In this document: piece after piece, positions 17,934 to 26,200 of the stretch | Layout of the letters: each line of letters starts with the position of its first letter | Position numbering within the stretch: the first letter of the stretch is position 1 | Assembly: GCF_005503015.1 (NCBI RefSeq) | Contig: NZ_SCOL01000001.1 | Coordinates: 1,302,001 to 1,366,000, forward strand | Length of the DNA: 64,000 nt | Direction: 5' to 3' | From: Bacillus sp. E(2018) | GTDB lineage: Bacteria > Bacillota > Bacilli > Bacillales > Fictibacillaceae | Program-made: the position numbers and the translations under genes | Notes under the pieces: generated by a model | Told to the model about the DNA's origin: nothing | Databases searched by the model: none | Seen by the model: the letters and a program-made list of their open reading frames with translations, nothing else

Positions 17934-17963
17934 ATTATACTCTATGAGAGGAATACAAAACAA
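17934..17963 (-). promoter_or_regulatory. Sigma-A-like promoter of rnjB
   Basis: A consensus -10 TATAAT (17934-17939) and a -35 TTGTTT (17958-17963) are 18 bases apart, 64 bases upstream of the rnjB start. With the dapA terminator upstream, this makes rnjB an independent unit. Confidence 0.65.
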
Positions 17964-18040
17964 GACTGAGCAAAGGACAAATAAAAATAAGGTTAAAGAG
18001 ATTTAGAATGTGGAGATCTTCGCTCTAGGAATTTCTTAGC

Positions 18041-18058
18041 GGCGGGTTGTCAGCCGCC
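18041..18058. repeat. GC-rich hairpin, possible remnant of the intergenic repeat
   Basis: ggcgg and ccgcc pair across an 8-base loop (gttgtcag). The surrounding cttcgctct and gcggcggg blocks resemble the left half of the repeat copies, but too loosely to be sure it is a second, decayed copy next to copy B. Confidence 0.3.
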
Positions 18059-18116
18059 TGCTCTACCATTTTTAATGCTTACTCTTCCGAACCGTCAAAG
18101 CCGTAGTCTTGAGAGT

Positions 18117-18240
18117 AGTTGATTTCCGCTCCAGGTTGCACGCTTTCCATGGGGCGAACGGTGAGCCGCTTTGCGCCATTAGGAGTCTCCACCTGACCGC
18201 TCGTCCCATAGGAGTCGGCAACCTTACGCTACAATCAACT
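18117..18240 (+). repeat. Intergenic repeat with inverted ends (copy B)
   Basis: A 124-base element starting agttgattt and ending aatcaact, an 8-bp terminal inverted repeat. Internal blocks gctttcc, ggggcg, cggtgagcc, agtctcc and acctgaccgct also occur in copy C at 48097. It encodes nothing on either strand and lies between the dapA terminator and the rnjB promoter. Confidence 0.8.
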
Positions 18241-18241
18241 T

Positions 18242-18536
18242 ATCAAAGGAGGAATTTAAAAACTTTAAAATCATTAAGCTTTTTAGAAATGACGCTTTTG
18301 AATTAACATAATATAGACAGTTAATTTTCTAATACAAATACCCTTGTTTTTCTCTCCGAAATGTCTTAGGACTTTTTACAATGCGGTACCTTTACATTAA
18401 CCCATGAAAGAAAAATTTATCTTTTAGAACATAGATTGTCATTTGATGAAGTATATCCAAAAGGATAAGCAAATCCTTAAATGTAGAAATGTCGAGGATT
18501 GTGCATCAATGTTTACGAATACAGCCATTTATTATT
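18242..18536. other. Non-coding spacer between repeat copy B and the dapA terminator
   Basis: An AT-rich stretch without a plausible ORF, promoter or strong hairpin that I can see. Together with the repeat and the rnjB promoter it makes the longest gap in the window (17871-18607). I see no RNA gene in it. Confidence 0.6.
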
Positions 18537-18578
18537 AAAAAAAGGCTACGCATATAAATCACATGCGAAGCCTTTTTT
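18537..18578 (-). terminator. Terminator after dapA
   Basis: On the minus strand AAAAAAGGCT and AGCCTTTTTT pair, extended inward by CGCAT/ATGCG with a single mismatch, around a 9-base loop. It lies 30 bases after the dapA stop and ends the asd-dapG-dapA unit. Confidence 0.9.
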
Positions 18579-18607
18579 ACTGACTAGAAGAAAATCCAGT
18601 CTACTCT

Positions 18608-19486
18608 TTATAAGCTGTTTAATCTATTAGAGAGTGCTTCTCTTTCAGATTGATTTAAAGGCAGTAAAGGCAATCTAACACCGCCAACATCAAGCCCTCT
18701 TACTTGTAGTGCGGTCTTAACCGGAGCGGGGCTCGGGGCTTTAAAGAGCTCTTGCATAACCGGAAGCAACTTTCGGTGAATACGCGCAGCTTCTTTATTC
18801 TCACCGTCTCTAAATGCCTTGATCATCGTCTGCATCTCGTTACCAATCACATGTGAAGCCACTGAAACGATTCCGGCACTTCCTATCGCTAAAGAAGGAA
18901 GGGTCAATCCGTCATCACCGCTGTAAACAACAAAATCGTCAGGCGTATTTTCAATCACTTCACTCATCGTATCTAGATTTCCGCCTGCATCTTTTAAGGC
19001 AACTATGTTCGGCACTTCTGCTAGTCGAAGAACTGTATCGACTGAAAATGTAATGACTGATCTTCCAGGAATGTTATACGCCATGATTGGCAAGCTTACA
19101 GCATTTGCTATCGCTTTATAATGAGCAATGATTCCTTCTTGACTAGGTTTATTGTAATACGGAGCTACGATCATAATAGCATCCACACCGATTTCTTCAG
19201 CCTTTTTTGAAAGATCGATGGAGGCTTTCGTATTATTGCTTCCCGTTCCAGCAACCACAGGAACTCTTCCATCCACCACTTTTACAACGTGTTTAAAAAG
19301 TGCAATTTTTTCTTCTGTCGTTAATGTTGCTGACTCTCCAGTAGTACCTGCTACTACAAGACTATCCGTTCCATTGTTGATCAGATGGTTAACCAGCTTC
19401 GTCGTTCTGCCAAAATCAATGTTTCCTTTGCTGTCAAAAGGCGTTACCATTGCGGTACTAATACTTCCGAAATTCATTTCCTTCAC
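18608..19486 (-). CDS. dapA: 4-hydroxy-tetrahydrodipicolinate synthase
   Basis: DapA condenses pyruvate with aspartate-4-semialdehyde, the branch point to lysine, diaminopimelate and dipicolinate. The 292-residue TIM barrel has the Schiff-base lysine K165 in ALKDAGGN, Y137 in MAYNIPGRS and the threonine pair in GTTGESATL (48-49). ATG is preceded by GGAGTGAAGGAA, close behind dapG (3-base gap). Being in one cluster with dpaA/dpaB, it supplies the precursor the spore needs in bulk. It is the last gene before a strong terminator. Confidence 0.97.
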   Translation of the reverse strand: MKEMNFGSISTAMVTPFDSKGNIDFGRTTKLVNHLINNGTDSLVVAGTTGESATLTTEEKIALFKHVVKVVDGRVPVVAGTGSNNTKASIDLSKKAEEIGVDAIMIVAPYYNKPSQEGIIAHYKAIANAVSLPIMAYNIPGRSVITFSVDTVLRLAEVPNIVALKDAGGNLDTMSEVIENTPDDFVVYSGDDGLTLPSLAIGSAGIVSVASHVIGNEMQTMIKAFRDGENKEAARIHRKLLPVMQELFKAPSPAPVKTALQVRGLDVGGVRLPLLPLNQSEREALSNRLNSL

Positions 19487-19489
19487 TCC

Positions 19490-20755
19490 TCAATACTCAT
19501 TGAACTGCTGCTGTACAATTTCATGTAAGTTCGCAGATATTCCTTCCTCATTCAAACGAAAAGCGGAATGAAGAGCATTTACTGATTCAATAAGGTCTGC
19601 TTTCTTTACAAGCACCCAGATCGTAGTATGTGAATCAGCAGATTGTAAGATTTGTATGTTTCTGCTAGACAGTGATTCAACGATAGCTGCCGTAACACCT
19701 GGAGTTCCTGCGATGCCTGCTCCAACTGCCGATACTTTGGCACAATCTCTGTTCACTTCAGGTTCGTATCCAAGATCTTTTAACTTTGCTAATGCCAAAT
19801 CCGTCTTGTCTTCCATGATCGTATATACGACACCTTTAGGACTAATGTTTATAAAGTCTACTGAAATTTGTTCTTGAGCCATGGCTTTAAACACTTTTGT
19901 GTGAAGATCATACTGACCATCGTTCGCATACACTTTAATTTGGGTAATGTTCGAGACATGTGCAATACCCGTAATGATTGATTCTTGAACATCTTTACCG
20001 GCAGGTCCTTTTACCGCTGATGTAACAAGTGTTCCGGGAAGATCTGAATACGTGGAACGAATGCGTAGCGGAATCTTTGCTTGCATGGCAATCTCTACAG
20101 CACGTGGATGAATGACTTTTGCACCTTGATAAGCCATGTTGCAGATCTCAGCGTATGTTACGACAGATAATGGCCGTGCATCTTTTACTAATCTCGGGTC
20201 AGCAGTCATTACCCCTTCTACATCTGTAAAAATATCGATAAACTCAGCCTCTAAAGCGGCTCCCAAAGCAGAAGCACTCGTGTCGCTTCCACCTCTTCCA
20301 AGTGTTGCGATATCCCCAGATTTGGATTGTCCTTGAAAACCTGCAACGACTACCACTTGATTGTTTTCAAGTTCTGACTTTATCCGGTCTACTTGCATAT
20401 CTATAATTCTCGCATTAGAAAAATCATCATTAGTCCTGAATCCTGCCTGAGGACCTGTTAAGGCGACAGATGAAAGACCTGTTGTATTTAACAATCCAGA
20501 AAATACGACGGATGAAATAATTTCTCCGCAAGACAACAAAAGATCTTGTTCTCGGTTAGAAATCTTATTCTTATCTCCTACAAGACTTAATAAAGTATCC
20601 GTAGCATAAGGATCACCGTAACGTCCCATCGCTGAGACGACGCATACAACTTTATACCCTTCTTCTACCGCATTTTTAATATGACGAATTGCCTCAATGC
20701 GGCCTGTATCATCTTTTAAAGAAGTTCCCCCAAATTTTTGAACGATTATCTTCAT
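19490..20755 (-). CDS. dapG: Aspartokinase I (DapG)
   Basis: Aspartokinase catalyses the first step of the aspartate pathway. The 421-residue protein starts MKIIVQKFGGTSLKDD with the kinase motif KFGGTS, has TLGRGGSDTSA for nucleotide/substrate binding, and ends with two ACT domains (about 260-410) that mediate feedback control. The place between asd and dapA identifies it as DapG, the diaminopimelate-sensitive isozyme of Bacillus, not LysC. No lysine riboswitch is visible upstream, in agreement. An upstream AAGAAGGTGC precedes ATG. Confidence 0.95.
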   Translation of the reverse strand: MKIIVQKFGGTSLKDDTGRIEAIRHIKNAVEEGYKVVCVVSAMGRYGDPYATDTLLSLVGDKNKISNREQDLLLSCGEIISSVVFSGLLNTTGLSSVALTGPQAGFRTNDDFSNARIIDMQVDRIKSELENNQVVVVAGFQGQSKSGDIATLGRGGSDTSASALGAALEAEFIDIFTDVEGVMTADPRLVKDARPLSVVTYAEICNMAYQGAKVIHPRAVEIAMQAKIPLRIRSTYSDLPGTLVTSAVKGPAGKDVQESIITGIAHVSNITQIKVYANDGQYDLHTKVFKAMAQEQISVDFINISPKGVVYTIMEDKTDLALAKLKDLGYEPEVNRDCAKVSAVGAGIAGTPGVTAAIVESLSSRNIQILQSADSHTTIWVLVKKADLIESVNALHSAFRLNEEGISANLHEIVQQQFNEY

Positions 20756-20776
20756 GAATGCACCTTCTTTATATAA

Positions 20777-21820
20777 TTAAAGCAGATTTAATTTAATTAA
20801 GCTCTCTGCTATTTGTACGGAGTTATATGCAGCACCTTTAAGTAAGTTATCTGAAACGACCCACATATGATAAGCGTTATCACGGTCTAAGTCTTTACGT
20901 ATTCTACCAACAAATACGTCAGGCAGACCTGCAGCTAGAGCTGGCATAGGATAGATCTGATCTTCAGGCTGATCCTGAAGTGTGATGCCAGGAGCTGTTT
21001 TAAGTAAATCTCTAATTTCTTGGACAGATGGGTTACCATTCTCAAACTCTGCATACAAAGATTCTGAATGTCCTGTCTCAACTGGTAATCGCACGCAAGT
21101 GGCTGCGATCTCTAGATTCTCTAAATGCATGATCTTCTTTGTTTCATTCATCATCTTAAGCTCTTCAAACGTATATCCGTTCTCTTCAAATTTATCAATT
21201 TGCGGCACCGCATTAAAAGCGATCTGATAGTGCTTTTTGTCTGAAGCACAAGGCATGATGGAGGCTTCAAAAGATTCATCGTTCAAAATGGCTCTTGATT
21301 GTTCTTTTAATTCTTCAACCGCTTTAGCTCCAGCTCCAGAAACAGCTTGGTAAGTAGAAACAATGACTTTTTTTAGGCCGAACTTTTCATGAAGAGGCTG
21401 AAGAGCAACGACCATCTGAATCGTTGAACAGTTCGGATTCGCAATGATTCCTTTATGTTTTAACAAGTCTTCTTCATTTACTTCAGGTACAACGAGTGGT
21501 ACGTTCGGATCCATTCTGAATGCACTCGTGTTATCTACAACGATTGCACCCCTCTTCACCGCTTCGTGTGCGAGCGCTTTGGAAACAGAACCTCCAGCTG
21601 AGAATAATGCTAGATCAACACCTTCAAAAGCTTCAGGTGTTGCTTCTTGAATCGTATGAGATTCTCCATTAAACGTGATGACCTGTCCTGCTGATCTTTT
21701 ACTTGCAAGAAGAGATAACTTTTTTATCGGAAAGTTTTTTTCACTCAACGTATTTAACATCTGCTGGCCAACTGCGCCAGTTGCTCCTACGACAGCTACA
21801 TGAAATGATTTTTGGCTCAT
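20777..21820 (-). CDS. asd: Aspartate-semialdehyde dehydrogenase
   Basis: Asd reduces aspartyl phosphate to aspartate-4-semialdehyde with NADPH. The 347-residue protein has the cofactor loop VGATGAVGQQ (11-20) and the catalytic cysteine C131 in NPNCSTIQM; the substrate/catalytic region includes VPVETGHSESL-like sequence (VRLPVETGHSESLY). ATG follows AAAGGAGTTAATAAAGT. A 154-base gap with complementary arms and a possible promoter separates it from dpaB, which would permit vegetative expression apart from the sporulation-specific genes upstream. Confidence 0.97.
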   Translation of the reverse strand: MSQKSFHVAVVGATGAVGQQMLNTLSEKNFPIKKLSLLASKRSAGQVITFNGESHTIQEATPEAFEGVDLALFSAGGSVSKALAHEAVKRGAIVVDNTSAFRMDPNVPLVVPEVNEEDLLKHKGIIANPNCSTIQMVVALQPLHEKFGLKKVIVSTYQAVSGAGAKAVEELKEQSRAILNDESFEASIMPCASDKKHYQIAFNAVPQIDKFEENGYTFEELKMMNETKKIMHLENLEIAATCVRLPVETGHSESLYAEFENGNPSVQEIRDLLKTAPGITLQDQPEDQIYPMPALAAGLPDVFVGRIRKDLDRDNAYHMWVVSDNLLKGAAYNSVQIAESLIKLNLL

Positions 21821-21858
21821 ACTTTATTAACTCCTTTATTGTTTAAGGTAAGCAATCT

Positions 21859-21964
21859 ACAACAGAAGGAGAAACTCAAAGTTTTAGTTTCTCCTAGTTA
21901 ATCCATATAATTTATCATATTTTATCATAAACTTTGAGGTTATGAACGGATTTTCTTCTGTTGT
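21859..21964 (-). promoter_or_regulatory. Structured dpaB-asd intergenic region with three sets of complementary arms
   Basis: Three 10-bp perfect complementary pairs are present: 21859-21868 with 21955-21964, 21875-21884 with 21929-21938, and 21867-21876 with 21886-21895. The second pair crosses the third, so in RNA they would form either a pseudoknot or two alternative folds. No U-run follows and the asd ribosome-binding site is not included. It resembles no riboswitch that I recognise. Confidence 0.6.
21919..21946 (-). promoter_or_regulatory. Possible asd promoter
   Basis: A -35 TTCATA (21941-21946) and a -10 TAAAAT (21919-21924) are 16 bases apart, matching the sigma-A consensus at 4 and 5 of 6 positions. 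The spacer contains one arm of the inverted repeat. This would allow vegetative asd-dapG-dapA transcription without dpaAB. Confidence 0.4.
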
Positions 21965-21974
21965 CTGTAATCTA

Positions 21975-22568
21975 TTACCCTAAATCTCTTACCCTAAGAA
22001 CGGGCTGGAGCTGCTTTCCTTCAATCGCGAGTTCAATTGTTTCAATAAGGGTATCCATGTGAGCGACTAATGAATTTTGCTTTTTGACAGGATCGTCTTG
22101 ACTGAACGGAATGAAATAAATATTCTTTGTCGCCATCAACCTCATTATATTTACACCGTTTAATCCTAGTCCGTCATTTGTAGATATTCCAAGTACGACC
22201 GGTTTTTGGTTACGAAGTGTTGCTTTTGCTCCCATCAATACAGGAGAATCTGTCATAGCATTAGCAAACTTGCTTATCGAATTTCCGGTCAACGGAGCAA
22301 TGACCATACAGTCTAGTGGTGTTTTTGGTCCAAATGGTTCAGCTTTCACAATAGAATCAACTGGTTCATTTCCAGTAATCTGTTTAATCTTTTCCACCCA
22401 TTCTCCTTCTTCTCCAAAACGTGTAGACGTATGCCCTACGGTATGTGTGAAGAATGGCGAAACATTCGCTCCGAGCTCGACAAGCTTTTGAATCTGTGGA
22501 AACACAGCATCGTACGTGCAGTGAGATCCCGTTAAGCCAAAACCGATATGCTTACCTTTAAAATCCAT
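21975..22568 (-). CDS. dpaB: Dipicolinate synthase subunit B
   Basis: A 197-residue flavoprotein-like (DFP/UbiX-fold) subunit of dipicolinate synthase, which converts the DapA product to pyridine-2,6-dicarboxylate in the mother cell. It contains IGFGLTGSHCTYDAVFPQI, FFTHTVGHTSTRFG and MVIAPLTGNSISKFANAMTD, typical of SpoVFB. It works with DpaA, encoded five bases upstream. Dipicolinate with calcium gives spore cores heat resistance. Length and motifs are normal. Confidence 0.96.
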   Translation of the reverse strand: MDFKGKHIGFGLTGSHCTYDAVFPQIQKLVELGANVSPFFTHTVGHTSTRFGEEGEWVEKIKQITGNEPVDSIVKAEPFGPKTPLDCMVIAPLTGNSISKFANAMTDSPVLMGAKATLRNQKPVVLGISTNDGLGLNGVNIMRLMATKNIYFIPFSQDDPVKKQNSLVAHMDTLIETIELAIEGKQLQPVLRVRDLG

Positions 22569-22573
22569 GATAA

Positions 22574-23464
22574 TTACCCCTTCCGCTTAAATTCGTTGAT
22601 TAAGAGCTGCGAAAGTACATTTGCAACAATTTTACCTGCTGTCTTTGGAGCAACAATTCCTGGCAATCCTGGTGCAAGAAGTGCTTTGATCCCGCGTTTT
22701 TCTGCATACCTAAAATCAGTTCCTCCAGGTTTTGAAGCAAGATCAACCACTAATGTATGTGAAGGAAACTTTGAGATCACATCAGCATTAACGATCTGTG
22801 TAGGTATCGTGTTGATGCAAACATCCGTTTCATAAACTTCATTCTTTAAATCATCTAAATGAAACGGAATCATTCCCATCTCAGAGATCCTTGCCATGTG
22901 TTCCGACTTTCTCGCCCCAACTTTTACGCGCGCTCCTAATGCTTGGAATGTCCTTGCAACACTCATTCCTACACGTCCAAATCCTAGAACAACCGTATTT
23001 GATTGATGGATGGTGATATCTGTATGCTGGATGACCATCATGATCGTTCCTTCAACAGTAGGGATGCTGTTATAGATCGCAACATCATCTCTTTCAAATA
23101 ATTTCGTTAGCTTTCTATTGCTGTTTTTTGTGATAGCATCTAAATAAGAATTGCTGATACCCGAAAATACTTGGCAATGATCTTTCGTCTTGTTTAGATG
23201 ATCTTCTGTAAGAATCATTTTTTTATTAGAGAAAATAGTATCGATTTCCCCCTGCAGTCCTGTTCCACTTACAGGCAGAATGATGCTGTCTAACTTCGAG
23301 AAATCCACTTCATCTATATCCATTTTTGAAGCTCCTGTAAATCCATGATCAAGTTGGTCATAACCGATTAGTGTAAGTATCGCATCCAGTTCTGTTAGTT
23401 TCCGAATAACCTCTAACTGTCTCGCATCGCCGCCAAAAACGGCGATATGCAAATCCGTTAACAT
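22574..23464 (-). CDS. dpaA: Dipicolinate synthase subunit A
   Basis: A 296-residue Rossmann-fold oxidoreductase subunit. The nucleotide loop is VVLGFGRVGMSVARTF (about residues 158-173), and the N-terminal region DLHIAVFGGDARQLEVIRKL is typical of SpoVFA. It forms the synthase with DpaB. ATG is preceded by AAAGGGGAGAAAGA. In B. subtilis this operon is read by sigma-K in the mother cell. The gene normally upstream, ymxH, is not present between dpaA and mlpA here. Confidence 0.96.
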   Translation of the reverse strand: MLTDLHIAVFGGDARQLEVIRKLTELDAILTLIGYDQLDHGFTGASKMDIDEVDFSKLDSIILPVSGTGLQGEIDTIFSNKKMILTEDHLNKTKDHCQVFSGISNSYLDAITKNSNRKLTKLFERDDVAIYNSIPTVEGTIMMVIQHTDITIHQSNTVVLGFGRVGMSVARTFQALGARVKVGARKSEHMARISEMGMIPFHLDDLKNEVYETDVCINTIPTQIVNADVISKFPSHTLVVDLASKPGGTDFRYAEKRGIKALLAPGLPGIVAPKTAGKIVANVLSQLLINEFKRKG

Positions 23465-23722
23465 TCTTTCTCCCCTTTCTCCGTTGTTCCTTTTCTTGCA
23501 GGGGATAACTATCCACGTTCACCATCATATGAACACCCCGCCTATCTGGTTACAGAAAGACATCCTGAACAACGGTATAACTCATATTTAATAATCGTTT
23601 TCATTTCGCTAATCACACGATCATAAGCTTTCAATCAACACCATTATATTCATGAGCAACTCCTATGTTTGGGGCAATCAGAAAACGCTAAGCCCATTTT
23701 TAAAGAAGAGATCTGAAAACGC
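23465..23722 (-). promoter_or_regulatory. dpaA upstream region with a weak sigma-K-like candidate
   Basis: This gap holds no ORF that I accept. The minus strand has gtaacc then, 17 bases on, CATATGATG, loosely like the sigma-K pattern (AC at -35, CATAnnnTA at -10), near 23523-23555. The match is partial and rests mostly on the known sigma-K control of dpaAB. Nothing else convincing is visible. Confidence 0.25.
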
Positions 23723-23750
23723 AAAAAAACCCGGATGTATTCCGGGTTTT
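23723..23750 (-). terminator. Terminator after mlpA
   Basis: A 10-bp stem (aaaacccgga/tccgggtttt) with a five-base loop, followed on the minus strand by TTTGCG after seven consecutive T. It lies 19 bases after the mlpA stop. Confidence 0.92.
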
Positions 23751-23768
23751 GATGTAATAGTAAATAGG

Positions 23769-25010
23769 CTATTGAAGTCCTTTTGGAAGTACTCCTTGCG
23801 GACTCACTAGAGAAGCTGAACATCCTTCACTAAAGATAGACTGAACCAATGTATCCACGTCGTCTTTTGATACGTTATCGATCGATTCCACCATATCATC
23901 AAGGGTACGGTGGTAACCTAAGATAAGCTCATGTTTTCCATTTCGACTCATTCTGCTGTTGGTGCTCTCAAGACTCAGCATCAAGTTTCCTTTTATCTGT
24001 TCTTTAGAATTCTTCAATTCTTTGTCCGTAATTCCGTTCTCTTTTAAATCATCTACGATATTTAAGATGGTGTTATACAGTTCATCTAATTGATGTGGAG
24101 CTGTTCCTCCATAAATCGTAAAGATCCCATTATCCTGAAACGCAGAATGATAAGAGAACACAGAATAAGCTAATCCTTTCTGCTCTCTTACTTCTTGGAA
24201 CAAACGGCTAGACATACTCGACCCAAAGATATTATTTAAAATGATCAAACTGTAGCTGCGTTTGTCTTTTAGAGAAAGTCCAGGGAAACCGAGACAAAGA
24301 TGTGCTTGTTCTGTTTCTTTTTTACGAGATAGCTTCTCTGGATAAAAAACTGGAGTTTGAATTTCCGGTTTGATAACGCCACTTGTTTTGTAATCACCAA
24401 ACCATTTCTCAACTTCCTTAATGAAGGATTCATCGACGTTTCCTGCGACAGAAATGACTACTTCTTCCGGAACATAATGAGTATCCATATAATCTCGAAG
24501 TGTATGACCGGTAAAGGTGTTCAATGTTTCTTCTGTACCTAAAATAGGAAAGCCTAGTTCATGATTTTGAAAACTAGCACGGCTTAACATATCATGAACA
24601 ATATCATCAGGTGTATCTTCATACATTTTAATTTCTTCTAAAACAACATTCTTTTCTTTTGCTAACTCACCTTCATCGAAAGTAGAGTTGAAAAACATGT
24701 CCGCTAATACTTCTAGTGCATATGGTGAATGGGTATCTAAAACTTTTGCATAATAACATGTGTATTCTTTTGAAGTAAAAGCATTCACTTGTCCACCGAT
24801 GCTATCAAAAGATTCGGCAATTTCTCGTGCAGTTCTTGTCTTAGTTCCTTTAAAGAACATATGCTCCAGAAAATGCGAGATTCCGTTGTTTTTTGTGTTT
24901 TCAAATCTTGAGCCTGTGCCGATCCATACACCGATCGCTACAGAGCGTACTGTTGGAATGTTTTCCAAAACGATTCGCACGCCGTTTGAGCATGTATATC
25001 TTTTAATCAA
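23769..25010 (-). CDS. mlpA: M16 zinc processing protease MlpA (YmxG)
   Basis: A 413-residue M16B peptidase like mitochondrial processing peptidase. The motif HxxEH is intact (H46, E49, H50 in SHFLEHMFFKG), with the third ligand region in EKNVVLEEIKMYEDTPDD. In B. subtilis MlpA is reported to affect extracellular protease production, and it lies upstream of the spoVF operon, as here. The start is TTG, 8 bases after AGGGGG. It is the third M16 protein in the window and the only stand-alone one. It has its own promoter and terminator. Confidence 0.93.
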   Translation of the reverse strand: MIKRYTCSNGVRIVLENIPTVRSVAIGVWIGTGSRFENTKNNGISHFLEHMFFKGTKTRTAREIAESFDSIGGQVNAFTSKEYTCYYAKVLDTHSPYALEVLADMFFNSTFDEGELAKEKNVVLEEIKMYEDTPDDIVHDMLSRASFQNHELGFPILGTEETLNTFTGHTLRDYMDTHYVPEEVVISVAGNVDESFIKEVEKWFGDYKTSGVIKPEIQTPVFYPEKLSRKKETEQAHLCLGFPGLSLKDKRSYSLIILNNIFGSSMSSRLFQEVREQKGLAYSVFSYHSAFQDNGIFTIYGGTAPHQLDELYNTILNIVDDLKENGITDKELKNSKEQIKGNLMLSLESTNSRMSRNGKHELILGYHRTLDDMVESIDNVSKDDVDTLVQSIFSEGCSASLVSPQGVLPKGLQ

Positions 25011-25033
25011 ACTTGTTTCCCCCTAGCTGTCAG

Positions 25034-25086
25034 TTGTTCCACAATAATCATAGGAACAATATACCATTATCATAAGGCGTACACAA
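25034..25086 (-). promoter_or_regulatory. mlpA promoter and adjacent inverted repeat
   Basis: An extended -10 (TGG then TATATT, 25058-25063) and a -35 TTGTGT (25081-25086) are exactly 17 bases apart. Starting in the -10, a perfect 7-bp inverted repeat ttgttcc/ggaacaa (25034-25040 and 25053-25059) could be an operator or a 5' mRNA stem-loop. Confidence 0.6.
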
Positions 25087-25088
25087 CT

Positions 25089-26063
25089 TTACTTGATGGT
25101 TTTAGGAACTAATCTCTTTTCATCCATCAAGTCAGATACCGTTCCGATGCTGTAACCTTTTTCTTTTATTCCTTTAATCAGTTTATCAAGACCGGCAGAA
25201 GATGATTCTGTTGGGTGCATTAAGATCATAGCACCAGGATGTACTTTACTAAGAACCCTGGAAACCATTTCATCAGGATTAGGTTTTCTCCAATCGATCG
25301 TATCTACGGTCCAAAGAATCGTTTTCATATCCATCTCTGATGCGATCTGTACAACGTCGTTCCGAAAGCTGCCACTTGGGGGAGCAAACCATTTTGGCTG
25401 TATGTCCAGCGTCGCATGTATCACTTCGTTCGTTTGTTTGAGTTCCTCGGTTATTCGTGTATTGGTCATCTTTTTTAAATCCGGATGGGAGTATGCGTGA
25501 TTACCGATCTCATGTTTTTCTTCTGCAATCATTTTAGCCAATGACGGGTTCTTTTTTACCCATGAGCCATCTAGAAAATAAGTGGATTTCACATTATTCT
25601 TTTTCATCGTTTGGAGCATGCCAGGAAGGTATTCATTTCCCCATGCTACGTTTACTAAAAGGGTTACCATAGGTTTCTCAGGATTACCTCTATAGATAGG
25701 TGATGCAGGAAGGTCTTCAAGATGAACGCTTGGTTTTATTTGTTTGATAACAAGTTTGTTGTGTTCAAATTTATCCGCTTTCTTCATCGCTTTAAAAGAT
25801 TCTTCCATATCAACAACAATGCCATTATAACCGGGAGTGGCTTTCCATACTGGATCAATCTCTGCATTTTTAGGAGCAGTATTCAGCTCCTTCGCTTTTT
25901 CCTTGATCTGCTGATAGATTGAATTAGATTCCATTTGCGAAACGGCTGTGCTTTGAGCCTTTAAACTCTCAATATAGGTGCTTGTAAATGGATTATGCAA
26001 CGAAAACGCTATCGAAGTGATAACCAATACGACTAAAGACCATTGAAGAATTTTATTTTTCAC
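25089..26063 (-). CDS. ylxY: Polysaccharide-deacetylase-like sporulation protein YlxY
   Basis: A 324-residue NodB-homology protein with an N-terminal membrane anchor or signal (residues 5-25, ILQWSLVVLVITSIAFSL). The His pair of the metal site is present (H189 and H193 in GNHAYSHPD), but the segment expected to hold the catalytic Asp pair (TFDDG-like) reads VNVAWGNE at 137-144, so deacetylase activity is doubtful. I believe this is a family trait of YlxY. The start is GTG 26063, 7 bases after GGAGGG; a longer ORF from 26171 has no good site. It lies between pnpA and mlpA, as in B. subtilis. Confidence 0.9.
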   Translation of the reverse strand: MKNKILQWSLVVLVITSIAFSLHNPFTSTYIESLKAQSTAVSQMESNSIYQQIKEKAKELNTAPKNAEIDPVWKATPGYNGIVVDMEESFKAMKKADKFEHNKLVIKQIKPSVHLEDLPASPIYRGNPEKPMVTLLVNVAWGNEYLPGMLQTMKKNNVKSTYFLDGSWVKKNPSLAKMIAEEKHEIGNHAYSHPDLKKMTNTRITEELKQTNEVIHATLDIQPKWFAPPSGSFRNDVVQIASEMDMKTILWTVDTIDWRKPNPDEMVSRVLSKVHPGAMILMHPTESSSAGLDKLIKGIKEKGYSIGTVSDLMDEKRLVPKTIK

Positions 26064-26200
26064 GTAAACTCCCTCCCTGTAACCAAGGTATGTACGACTT
26101 GGACAGGTTAGAACGATTATAAAAAGAGCTGGAGTAAGTACTTTAATATACATTAACGATGTGAACACCAATCCTCAAAAAAAGCTACTATTACAACACA

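Noticed and set aside
21821..21974. Lysine riboswitch before asd/dapG
   Set aside because: None of the conserved lysine-riboswitch core is visible and DapG is not the lysine-controlled isozyme; the arms seen here are of another kind.
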